Source of the DNA: Periplaneta americana
Lineage: Eukaryota > Arthropoda > Insecta > Blattodea > Blattidae
Length of the DNA stretch: 64,000 nucleotides
Assembly: GCF_040183065.1 (NCBI RefSeq)
Contig: NC_091131.1
Span: 102,549,330 to 102,613,329, forward strand
Direction: 5' to 3'
Shown here: in pieces, positions 55,161 through 64,000 of the stretch
How the letters are laid out: every line of letters starts with the position of its first letter
Position numbering within the stretch: the first letter of the stretch is position 1
Notes under the pieces: model-generated
What the model saw: only the letters and a program-made list of their open reading frames with translations
Told to the model about the DNA's origin: nothing
The model's database searches: none
Translations under genes and position numbers: made by a program

Positions 55161-57191
55161 TAGAGATGGGAAAAGTTGTTATTTTCTCGTAACAGTTCCA
55201 ACTGTTCCAGTTCCATGAAAATACTAGGTTCCAAATAACAGTTCCAAAATAACAGTACCATCATATATTATATAGCCTACGCCGAAGTTCGCTCCACAGC
55301 ACCGGATCGAATCCCTCCTCCAGTGTTTTTCCCTTTGTGGCCTGACTCCATGTTGTTACCATAGGATCATTCTGTAGGATCAGAAATTAATTTTTATATT
55401 ATATATTTAATGTGCAAACTGTACCAAAATAAAACACACCAGGAATGAACGAAACTCCTCCAGAGTCAAGTCCCTAAATTCAGTTCTGTCATTCTGTGAA
55501 GCGTGTGACACAATTTATTTTTGTTAAAACCCTTTAGTCAAAGTAGTTTATGCAAACATTTGTGTAAAAAAAGGCAAAAGTATAAGTCGAGGGCCATGAG
55601 AAAGTCCAGAAGTCATACTGACAGTATTGACACCACGAAACCAGTTACGTTATATTTATGCACGACGCCAGTTCAGGATTAAAAGTTGGTATTGATTTTG
55701 TCCCTGAAAATTGTTAAAAGTAGCCAGATATAGTGACAAAGTCGCTAAATTGATAACACTGCAGCAACGGTTGTCATAATGTAGTTCCATACACGGCCGA
55801 CTTGATGCTAGCTTCGCTTCATCTTTGAAAGCAAAGGTATCATCAAGTCGGCCGTGTTCTATAACATCGAGTATATTGTAACGTGTAACAGCAAGTATTT
55901 ATAACAGGTACAGTACTACTAGTATGCAATGTAACAGTAATGGTTTGGAACAGGCCGTTACGTTATTTTATAGTCATGACTCATAATGTAGTTCCATAAC
56001 ATCGAGTATTTTTTGTAACAGCAAGTTATTTTTTGTAACAGCAAGTATTTTTTGTAACAGGAGTATTTAATGTAACAGTGGAAGAGCCACGTACTACTAG
56101 TACGTAATGTAACAGTGGTATTTAGGAACATGTACGGACGCTAAATGATCACATACTTCCCTGTATGCCATGTAATGCAGTACGATGTCATAATGAGTCG
56201 AGATGTGAATTCCTGGAAATGAAATCTTTTCTAATGCTAAATTGAATTCGTAGATCAGGTTTGTTCGAAGCAGGAAATGTAATGTAATTTTAAATTATTT
56301 GTAAATTGGTCACGAAATCGAAATGGATCCCAGTGGTAAATAAAACCTAACCTATTCTTCCTCTTCTGCTTAGCTGAAGGTCACAGTAGTGTTCAATTTC
56401 TCAAAAAAGCGTAAATAAAAGCTATAATCACTTCGGCCATGCTAAAATTCATATTAATAATGTACCGTCATGAAGAATAATAATCTCATTGTAATGAAAT
56501 ATGAAAATTTACCGTTGTATTTTTTTTAACAAAAGAACTTCAATAATACAGTCATGTTTCAACAGATTTTAGTTTAATTTCAAGAATGGTGATGAAACTA
56601 AAACTTTGGAAATAAAACATAACCTATATATTTTCATCTCCCTTGATAAAATTCGCAATGTAGTTACTATAATACAGGCATTATGTTATTTGATAGAATC
56701 CTATACTTAATTAACATCAGTTCCAAGATAATGTGTACATTATTTAAAGATTATCTTCGTATCTTTACTATTTATCTTTTACTTTAGTTTCCAACATTTT
56801 TTTCAGTACGACGAAAGGATTCCCAATTCTGCTTTCAAACAGTGGCTTCAACTTATATGGGCTCGTGGAATCCGAGCCCACCCAATAATTTATCGTGGTT
56901 TGAGATTTATTTAATTTAAGGCTCGTCAAATGTTTGAACCCACCCACTATTTTTCAAAAGTTGGCGTCACTGCTTTCAATAGTACCAAACATGTTCCGTT
57001 CTGTGGAACAGGAGTTGTCATAATGTAGTTCCAAAGTGAAACGAGTATTTGTAACCGCAAGTATTTCGTACTAGCTCAGAGCAACACTGTTATTTTGGAA
57101 CATAGTGTTCCAAGGTGCTGTTACTTTTTGGAACAGTTCCAAACAAGGAACGGTTCCAAAATAACTGTTACGTTATTTTTCCCCACCTCTA
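55161..57191. mobile_element. 2.03-kb non-autonomous hAT element with perfect 8-bp target duplication
   Basis: TGTACTGC flanks both ends (55153-55160, 57192-57199). The ends are TAGAGATGGGAAAA and its complement TTTTTCCCCACCTCTA with one or two changes, a common hAT tip (YAGAGRTGGG). Subterminal regions are filled with GGAAC/GTTCC and GTAACAG motifs on both sides. Internal tandem-like runs of TTTTTGTAACAGCAAGT occur near 56010-56060. No transposase. Length and structure point to a non-autonomous derivative. Confidence 0.9.
55790..55861. mobile_element. About 70-bp palindromic micro-insertion inside the hAT element
   Basis: ACACGGCCGACTTGATG (55791-55807) pairs with CATCAAGTCGGCCGTGT (55841-55857). 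The context is GTAGTTCCA...TAACATCGAG, and the uninterrupted form GTAGTTCCATAACATCGAG exists at 55986-56004 in the same element. The insertion therefore went into a TA, with TA on both sides now. Confidence 0.8.
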
Positions 57192-57204
57192 TGTACTGCA
57201 CTTT

Positions 57205-58160
57205 TCTCTTATTATTATAACGTAAATACATTTGCATTATCTGCCGAAATCATAGTTTAATTTACAATTTTATAATATAATTACAGTAACCTGATTAATA
57301 CCTTAATTAAATGAAGAATTGTATAGCAATGCTTATGTATTCAGCGAGGCATGTTGCTACACAATGAAGCCATCTCTGTATAGATAATTAAAACACGAAT
57401 TTTATTACTCCATACGGAAGGCAGTTTGACCAAAGACCTTGTATACATTACTATACAAGATCTTTGGGTTTGATATCCGATGATGTTACATAAATTTGAA
57501 CATCTGACTATCTATTAACTGTTTAATATCATTCACAAATACAAATTGTATAGGCTACAATATTTATAGGTTAAGTTACCTGTGGGAGCAAGACCAATGT
57601 CAGCTGTGCCTTATTTCGACCTTTACTCGTGCTACAGGAAAGCATTTTTTATAGCTCGACAAACTCATTCTCGCTGTAGTGTGTAACGGAATTAAAACTG
57701 CATCTACACAGTTAATATACCAATTGCGTATGCGTGCAATCTGGGAAGAATATTGAAAAAATCAAGTTTAAAAGGTACGTTCAATTAAGATACATGAAGA
57801 TATCGTGTCTACATGGTGCGCCGTTTTGAAAGTCGTCTTCACTGCGTAAATAATTAATAAATATTAAATATAAATCTTGCATTCATAGCTTTAAAGTTGA
57901 AAGAACAGTTTAACCGTGTAGTTGCATCTTAATGTATTCATGATCATCAATTTACGGGGAAACAGTTGGCGACAACGACTAAACAAAAGAACGACCATGC
58001 GATAAATTGATAGCGATAAATCTAGCTGCAAAAATTATCGCAAAGTGTGACTGTGATTGGTTGGAATTCAAAATTTCATTACATTTCATTGGTCGAAAAT
58101 GGAATGACATCATATAAACGAAATAGTCGAAATAAAAAAGTCTCGTGCAATTGTTTTTCA
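57205..58160. other. End of Hdc intron 2, nothing recognised
   Basis: AT-rich. The last 20 bases before exon 3 form a normal acceptor (TTGTTTTTCAG). Confidence 0.5.
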
Positions 58161-58161
58161 G

Positions 58162-58334
58162 GCAAGGAGATGGTGGACTACATTGCGGACTACCTGGAGC
58201 ACATCCGGGAGAGGCGCGTGTACCCCGCCGTGACGCCCGGATACATGCGGCAGCTGCTACCAGATAGCGCCCCACTCGAACCCGAGCCTTGGGAAGACAT
58301 CATCGCCGACGTCGAGCGAGTCGTCATGCCAGGA
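58162..58334 (+). CDS. Hdc: Histidine decarboxylase, coding exon 3
   Basis: Acceptor TTGTTTTTCAG at 58151-58161 and donor GGA|GTAAGT at 58335. It encodes residues 10-67: [40 protein letters not shown] and [18 protein letters not shown]. This is the N-terminal helical segment of group II PLP decarboxylases, which wraps the partner subunit in the dimer; PGY.R.L.P..AP and ERV.MPG are its conserved landmarks. The exon is about 60% GC in AT-rich surroundings, a sign of coding selection. It begins in phase 1 (completing Gly10) and ends in phase 0. The apparent reading upstream to 58047 and past 58334 is intron. Confidence 0.93.
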
Positions 58335-58640
58335 GTAAGTTTCTGCAATGTCCACAGAATCATGCCACAGATTATAGACACCGCATCCTTTTTTCGAACT
58401 AAAATCTATAGTAAGTACAGTACAAAGAAACAAAGCAAAGAAAGCCAGAACTTAGTAGAACTAGTGGTAAATAATTAAATAATCAGCACTACTACAAAAT
58501 TAAATACCTATGTATAATATGTGTAACCATAATTATGATATAACAAAATTAAATCTACCAAGAAAGTAGAGTAGAAACAAACAGTAGAGTAGAACCCCGA
58601 TTATCTGACACCCTATTAACCGATCACGGATTATCCGACT

Positions 58641-58677
58641 CTCTCTCTCTCTCTCGCTCGCTCTCTCTCTCTCTCTT
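58641..58677. repeat. (CT)n microsatellite
   Basis: CT run with two CG interruptions. A pogo-like tip (GTAGAACCCCGATTATCTGA) lies at about 58589-58608 with no partner seen. Confidence 0.85.
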
Positions 58678-58942
58678 TTTTGCTACAGAACAAAATATGA
58701 AGTCCTAATTGGACTTGGAGGGGGTGTTTTTTCCATCTTTTCTCATTATGTAGACACAAAGTACATGGCGTGAATATCCGATTTCATCTACAGTAGCTTT
58801 TCTCAAGCCCCCAAAATCAACATTTCCTATTCTTATCTAAAATAGACGAATCGCTTTTCATTTTATTTATAACCCTTTACATTGCGATCCTGTTGAAAAC
58901 GGCTTTGTCAGGACATTTTATAAAAGTATTCTTGTCCTACAG

Positions 58943-59226
58943 GAGCTGAGTAGCTCAGTTGGTAGAGCAACTGGCTACGAACTGGAAGGTCCCGCGTTCA
59001 ATCCCAAGTGAAGCCGGGATTTTTCCGATTGCCAAATTTCCAGAGTGACCCCGGGGTCCACTCAGCCTCTTGTCGAATTGAGTGCCATGTCTTTCCTGGG
59101 GGATAAAAGACGGTCTGAGCGTAGTGCCGACCACACCACCTCATTCCACTGCAGAGGTTATGGAAACATGGATATCTCCCTTCGTCTCTCTATGAGCCTT
59201 CATGGATCCTAAAGAGAACATCTTTA
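58943..59226 (+). mobile_element. tRNA-derived SINE, family D, best copy
   Basis: A-box TAGCTCAGTTGG (58950-58961) and B-box GCGTTCAATCCC (58993-59004) are spaced as in tRNA-derived SINEs. The body has GTGACCCCGGGGTCCACTCA, GAGCGTAGTGCCGACCACAC and CTTCATGGATCCTAAAGAGA. It lies in Hdc intron 3, in sense. Confidence 0.8.
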
Positions 59227-59435
59227 TCTTCTATCCTTGTCCCCAAGACTATTTCACAAAAGTATCATAAGTAGGCGTAATCGCTAGTAAAACAGGTGAT
59301 ATCAAGCTTGGAGTTCACATAGTTTCTTACCCACTGTCCCAAGACCTCTTGCAAGGACGCGCGATCGCGTTACGTTTTACTTCATTCCTCCAATATTCTG
59401 GATAACATCGTGGGTTTACTGGAAAAAGTTGGTCA

Positions 59436-59478
59436 TATATATATATATATATATAGGTCATATATATATATATATATC
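59436..59478. repeat. (TA)n microsatellite, duplicated
   Basis: Two (TA)n blocks around 'ggtcatatatat' repeated once. The next repeat element begins immediately after, so its left end was lost here. Confidence 0.85.
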
Positions 59479-59479
59479 G

Positions 59480-60225
59480 TGATTAAATGAACGGCTAATT
59501 AGAAAATTAAGATGGAAGTTTCAGCAGTCTGGCGACATCGCCGCTAACACAGTCATCTTTCTTCTAGTAATAAAGATTTAAGAGGCCAATGAACTCAGGT
59601 CTGTCTCTCTTGGTTTCACAAGTAAAGAACCTTCGTTGCAGGGTTGGGTTCAGGAAGCCATAAATCTGACTGACACGCTCCCCCAATTAGTGAAACTGTG
59701 GACAAAGATACCGCCAGGAGACTGCCGAGAATGCTGTGTTGTGAATTTTCCATTTTTGAAAGAATCCAACCAGTTGCAAAAGAAAATACATTTAAAGAGT
59801 CCAGCCAAGAGCAAACGTGGCAACAGCTTCCCCTAACTGGCCTATCAATCACTGTCATCTGTGCAGAAGTGGTGAGTGACCAGGGTTCTTTACTTGTGGA
59901 GCCGAGAGTACGCGAGCCTCCCTCTTTTTTTACGACGTTGCAATCTGCTCACAGCGTTCAGTGGCTCGAAATGAGTGGTTCTTAAATTAAATTTACACGA
60001 AAACCGTCCACGCTATTGAAATATGTCCGAGGTATAAATTATTCCTTATTAGATTTTCTATCGATATGAACAAAAATCACGGTCCTACTCGCAATAGTTA
60101 CCGAATAAGAGGGTGTTAAACTTTTTTTTTTTCTGATGAACTTTCCACCAATGTTATTAAACTTTTTTGTTACATATAATATGAGCTATTCACGCTGAAA
60201 ATCTGCAGGGTATTTCACTTCCACA
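59480..60225 (+). mobile_element. Non-autonomous DNA element, copy 2, with nested insertion
   Basis: Aligns with 6362-6815 on both sides of an insertion (59618-59899). The right tip is TATTTCACTTCCACAGTA (about 60210-60227), complementary to the left tip of copy 1. The left tip is lost into a (TA)n array. Located in Hdc intron 3, ending about 80 bp before exon 4. Confidence 0.7.
59618..59899. mobile_element. Nested 282-bp TIR element
   Basis: CACAAGTAAAGAACC (59618-59632) and its exact complement (59885-59899) bound a segment absent from the related copy at 6.4 kb. The terminal similarity extends weakly outward (CTCTC.). The open frames inside (59636-59836, 59698-59985) show no similarity. 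Confidence 0.75.
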
Positions 60226-60303
60226 GTATATATATATTTTCTACCAACTACTCCAACACATAAGTGTAAATTTTGGTGAGAAATGTTTTTAATCTGTGTG
60301 TAG

Positions 60304-60417
60304 GTGACGCACTGGCAGAGTCCGTATATGCACGCATATTTCCCAGCACTGAACTCCTTCCCATCTCTTCTCGGCGATATGCTGGCCGACGCTATCAACT
60401 GTCTTGGATTCACATGG
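60304..60417 (+). CDS. Hdc: Histidine decarboxylase, coding exon 4
   Basis: Acceptor CTGTGTGTAG at 60294-60303 and donor TGG|GTATGT at 60418. It encodes residues 68-105, [20 protein letters not shown] followed by [23 protein letters not shown] and HAYFPALNS line the substrate pocket in group II decarboxylases. Hdc keeps [19 protein letters not shown], where Ddc has PAIVADMLSGAI; this is the main reason for the assignment. The exon is exactly 38 codons, phase 0 at both ends. The conserved continuation (ASSPACTELE in relatives) must be in the next exon, outside the window. Confidence 0.93.
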
Positions 60418-60440
60418 GTATGTTATTATTTTTATAGAGC

Positions 60441-60644
60441 TATGAAAAAGGAGCAGTTAAAGCTAGTGACGGTACCGAGTATAGCTGCGGCGGGTGGAAT
60501 GGAGTGAATTTCCCCTACAACTTGACGTAAATAGCGGTTCAGACTGTACTCTGTTTACGTCAAGTTGTAGGGGAAATTCACCTCATTCCACCCGCCGCAC
60601 CTATACTCGGTACCATCACTAGCTTTAACTGCTTCCTTTTCATA
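60441..60644. repeat. Near-perfect 204-bp palindrome just after the exon 4 donor
   Basis: Arms 60441-60530 and 60553-60644 are over 90% complementary, with a 22-nt loop. Paired landmarks are GGTACCGAGTATAG with CTATACTCGGTACC, and GAATTTCCCCTACAACTTGA with TCAAGTTGTAGGGGAAATTC. It begins 23 nt downstream of the splice donor at 60418. The ends CTATGAAAA...TTTTCATAG look like a MITE's terminal repeats, with a TA target possible. Confidence 0.9.
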
Positions 60645-60659
60645 GTTGTTAAGGTTTCG

Positions 60660-61600
60660 TCCACTTTCTACAACTGACGTGGATGTTGAATGTAATGCGT
60701 GTAGAAGGTACAGCTGATCAAGAAACCGCCATAAATTCGCATTCTGCATAATTTCTGTGCATGGCTTCAGGTATCTCGCCTATTTCCTTTCCTTTCTCTT
60801 CTCTAAGAAAGGAATAAGTAATGCGCGACTTCATAATTATACCATAAATGATTAAAAAATAAATATTATCTTGCACTACTTTACCATCTGGGAAACAATA
60901 ACACATTCTAGGTTTATCGACTTGTAATCCTAATTTAATGAAAAAGATAGTGTTTTAATAGGCCTAACTCATATTTTTTTTATTTGAATTACTTATTCTT
61001 CTAGAAGTGAATTCAGGAGATTTTCAATAGACATTGTTGAATAGATATTTTAGAACGATGTGAAGGGAAATATTCCAAAATTATTACGTTGGAACCTCCT
61101 CCACCTTGAAAAGGCGTACGCTGATAAGTATATGAAGAGAGAGATAGGTACCGAGACAAGCTGTAAGAGAGAAAAAAAAAAAAAAAAAAAAACTTAAAAA
61201 TCGCTTACTTATAATCTGCAGTTATGTCAAGCTCTCTGCGTAAATGTTCCCGATAGGACTCTTCTTGGTCCTTCAGTTATCTTCATAACTTGAGAGGCCT
61301 GTAATTCAAATATAAGTATTCTGTCTTCAATCTTCTTTATCATACTGATATCTGAATCACTACTGACAGAGATGCGAGGTAATTCCTCGGATGTGTTCAA
61401 TAGCAGAATAACACACATTGATCTAGCTAAATGTAACTTTTAAGTTTCACCAGTCTACCTCCACTACAGTGTAAGAACTGACACACCAGACTTATCTTTG
61501 CTAATGAAAAGCGAAAAGTTTACTGAGATTCTAATAGAACGAAACATTTTATATATCTCTCTTACAGTTTGTACTGAGAGCTACATTTTGTAGGTGACTT
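60660..61600. other. Hdc intron 4, nothing recognised
   Basis: Contains a poly-A run (about 61172-61192). No element or gene assigned. Confidence 0.45.
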
Positions 61601-61610
61601 GACAATATTT

Positions 61611-61860
61611 GAATCGCTCCATGCAGAAAGGGCTTCAGTCACAAATTTTGAAAAAACGAGATATCGATGGAAATCATATCTTTATGGAAGGTTCCATCAG
61701 CCTGTGTAGAAAGGTATTCAGTCCAATGCTTGGAAAGACAGAAACTGAAGCGTCAGGCTCAGAGTTCTATGCAGAAAGGAATACAAAGTACAGACTGTTT
61801 TCCTTACTTTTCTCAAAACCAGGTCTAATGGACTGAAGCCCTTTCTGCATGGGGCGATTC
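61611..61860. mobile_element. 250-bp MITE with 30-bp TIRs
   Basis: The first 30 bases (starting GAATCGCTCCATGCAGAAAG) and last 30 (ending CTGCATGGGGCGATTC) are complements with one mismatch. ATTT flanks both sides and may be a short duplication. A third copy of the motif (CTATGCAGAAAGGAAT) lies inside at about 61767. Confidence 0.8.
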
Positions 61861-61982
61861 ATTTATTCGTGTACAACTTTTAAAGGAGTTTCGTTCTATA
61901 GTTAGAATAGATTCCCCTTGTGAGTAGACAAATGGATAATAAAATAGGATTATGAGTATTAAGTTACATAAGCAGTAACACG

Positions 61983-62541
61983 AGCTGCTGCCAGGAAGTT
62001 AAAAGGAGGGTAGCAATGGCCAAGGAAGCTTTTAATAGGAAAAAAAAGGCATTTTCTGCGGACCTCTGCGAAAAAAACTAAGGAAGAGACTAGTGAAGTG
62101 CTTTGTATGGAGTGTGGCATTTTATGGAGCAGAAACATGGACATTACGACGAAGTGAAGAGAAGCGAATAGAAGCATTTGAAATGTGGATATGGAGAAGA
62201 ATGGAACTAGTGAAGTGGACAGAGAGAGTAAGAAATGAAGTTGTGTTGAAAAGAGTGAGTGAAGAAAGAATGATACTGAAACTGATCGAGAGGAAAATGA
62301 ATTGGTTGGGTCACTGGCTGAGAAGAAACTGCCTACTGAAGGATGCACTGGAAGGAATGGTGAACGGGTGAAGAGTTCGGGGTAGAAGAAGATATCAGAT
62401 CATAGGCGACATTAAGATATATGGATCATATGAAGAAACGAAAAGAAAGGCAGAAAATATAAAAACTTGGAGAAAGCTGGGTTTGCAGTGAAAGATCTGC
62501 CCTTGGGCAGAACATTAAATGAATGAATGAATGAATGAGTA
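61983..62541 (+). mobile_element. LINE family 2, ORF2 C-terminus with GAAT tail (copy 2)
   Basis: After a disrupted start (KRRVAMAKEAFNRKKK), the plus strand reads CFVWSVAFYGAETWTLRRSE, EKRIEAFEMWIWRRMELVKW and IERKMNWLGHWLRRNCLLKD then ALEGMVNG and a stop (62093-62371). In further frames come RGRRRYQIIGDIKIYGS and AENIKTWRKLGLQ. It ends in (GAAT)n at 62519-62541. YGAETW and the H-W..R tail are standard LINE C-terminal motifs. 5' truncated. A second copy lies at 10470. Confidence 0.85.
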
Positions 62542-62549
62542 TTATGGCT

Positions 62550-64000
62550 ATCAGATGTAGTACCGGTAGATATAATGTAAGGGCGCTGCATAAAAGCACG
62601 CATTTCCAAATGTTTATTTTTAATAGTTCATTAACGTTCTAGGGTTCCTTTTTTATCCTTGTCGGGGACTAGCCTACTTTTAGGGGGTTTATTGGATCTG
62701 ACATTAGACGAAAATATTTCATAACTCCTGTGACGTCAGTCTACGTTAGAACAGAGAACACCTCTTCAACAACACACTTGTTTTAGTTAGGCCTACTACT
62801 ACATTGTTACTGTGACTATTCGGGGAGTCACTACGACCCAGTACTGGACTTTGTAGATTTTTCTGCATTCCCAACCTACATCAACTGACAACGCTAAGGT
62901 TCGCTGAGTACTCAGGTTCGAAACAGGCAGCTCTGCTCGTCCCTAGGCGCGTCGCTAGCAGGCGATCAGAGAATTATACGGATTGATGACATGGAGATCC
63001 GATGGAATGTTGATACCTAACACCGGGAAACGGGAGGACACCCAGAAAAACAACTGTGATCTTGTCCGCCGTCATTATACATTTTTCAAAGAGAAATTCC
63101 AGGTCTGAACGGGACTTGAATCCGGACCACCTGCATGACAGACTGATGGTTACGTAGTCAATACAAGGACTCATGTTCTAGTTGGGAGTCGAACCCGCGA
63201 CAGGATCTTCGGAATGTTTAAATTGTGAGCTTTAGACGTTGCGAACGTCACAAGTTTTTGTTACATTATGGTATACTCAAATAAAAAAGAAAGATGTGAC
63301 CAGGCATCGTAAGTATACATGTGTAAAGTAACTCAATAGCTGAACTGTCATTCATGATATAGAGAAGAGTAGAAGCTGTAGGGCTGCCAGCTCTCTTCGA
63401 ACATTGAGCAGGATAATCTAAGGAGAGTATAAAGGGCATATAGGCCTATGACAAGTATGAAGTATCGTACACTCGAAATCTGTGAGTGCAGCCGTATCAA
63501 TTAGAGGTAACAAGTTCTTTCAGAACAGTTTCGCAAGTGGAGCAGTTCCGGGAAATAACAGATGATGAAAACACTCTTTCCGAAATAACAATTGCTCTGA
63601 AGAGGTAAGAAAGTGATATGCAGATCCAGACTCCACTGCCTTTAGTGTTAAATGTGTTCCAAGTTCCACAGATCAAACTCTTTCTTATAGAATAGTATGG
63701 TTTCGGACAGATTAGTCTTTGGCAGTGTTGCCAGACTAATTATGGTACACGATATTAACTTGGAAGTACATAGTAAATTCTAAAGATAATGATAACACAG
63801 GCTATAACACGATTGCAGTGCATAGCAGTTTTTCCGTAAAAAAACAGTATAGTAGACGTAGACTAGAGTCGACGGCAATTCGGAAGGCGGTAGTCTGCTA
63901 GCGTTTGCGTCGAGAGAGACAGGGTGAGCAAGGCAGCGTACAACATTGCCACATCGTACTTTACGAGCACGTGCAATAAAAATAGCGCAGGAGAGAATTT
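62550..64000. other. Hdc intron 4 to window end, SINE-like fragment only
   Basis: Bases 62990-63165 have a reverse tRNA-like signature (GGACTTGAATCCGGACC at 63113-63129, B-box complement), probably a SINE. GGGAGTCGAACCCGCGACAG at 63184 is a second such motif. No Hdc exon was found here: the expected continuation peptide is absent on the + strand. Confidence 0.4.

Larger units (their letters stand above)
2983..64000 (+). other. Hdc: Histidine decarboxylase gene, 5' part, running off the window
   Basis: Four exons are inferred: about 2983-3027 (non-coding), 39360-39428, 58162-58334 and 60304-60417. Coding segments of 28, 173 and 114 nt sum to 315 nt, exactly 105 codons. The 39.4/58.1 kb junction is phase 1, and both ends of the last exon are phase 0. 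The product is a group II PLP-dependent decarboxylase that makes histamine, the transmitter of insect photoreceptors and some mechanosensory and brain neurons. Hdc rather than Ddc or Tdc is supported by the start MDFNEYRKRG and by the block [28 protein letters not shown] (spelled with a gap), which as I recall is characteristic of Hdc; Ddc differs strongly there. Remaining exons must lie beyond 64000. Confidence 0.8.

Noticed and set aside
58581..58640. Pogo/Tigger-like terminal repeat (GTAGAACCCCGATTATC)
   Set aside because: No partner end or transposase was found nearby. A single motif next to a (CT)n run is too weak to call.
58162..60417. Dopa decarboxylase or tyrosine decarboxylase instead of Hdc
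   Set aside because: The conserved blocks HAYFPALNS and [19 protein letters not shown] and the MDF.EYR.RG start fit Hdc better than the PTANSYPAIVADML-type sequence of Ddc. Tdc is the less certain exclusion, since it was judged from memory only.

Overview
This is AT-rich insect nuclear DNA, packed with transposon debris. Several LINE and SINE families here match my memory of cockroach genomes, and Periplaneta americana or a close relative is the best guess; no database was searched. I found no prokaryotic operon, CRISPR array or other new gene system.

One host gene spans most of the window on the + strand: the 5' half of histidine decarboxylase (Hdc). A TATA promoter and candidate non-coding exon 1 lie at about 2950-3027. 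The start-codon exon is 39360-39428, and two further coding exons are 58162-58334 and 60304-60417. All junctions agree in phase and together give residues 1-105. The rest of the gene, including the PLP-binding lysine, lies beyond base 64000. The introns are about 36.3, 18.7 and 2.0 kb, and the window ends in intron 4. Two identical tRNA-Ile(AAU) genes sit on the - strand inside intron 2.

Nearly everything else is mobile DNA in layers. Upstream (1-2900) there is an internally deleted mariner copy. Intron 1 holds TIR elements (4978-5659; 6271-6815; 11789-13279 inside an older MITE; 17045-17745; 27831-28620; 29824-30780; 33437-34061), a 3.4 kb hAT element split by a LINE with an intact 625-codon reverse transcriptase ORF (19346-22766), LINE 3' fragments and tRNA-derived SINEs. 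Intron 2 holds a SINE split by a DNA element (40266-41160), a mariner remnant (45.1-45.7 kb), a Crypton-like tyrosine recombinase remnant (48.8-49.25 kb), a THAP-domain transposon (49718-51677), a MADF/Harbinger remnant (52.85-53.76 kb) and a 2.0 kb hAT element with a perfect 8-bp target duplication (55161-57191). Intron 3 holds a SINE and a nested TIR element. Intron 4 opens with a 200-bp near-perfect palindrome 23 nt after the splice donor.

Several insertions can be ordered in time, because the target-site duplication or an uninterrupted related copy is present in the same window. (AAT)n/(ATT)n microsatellites recur throughout, and the octamer TAGGCCTA occurs about 17 times.
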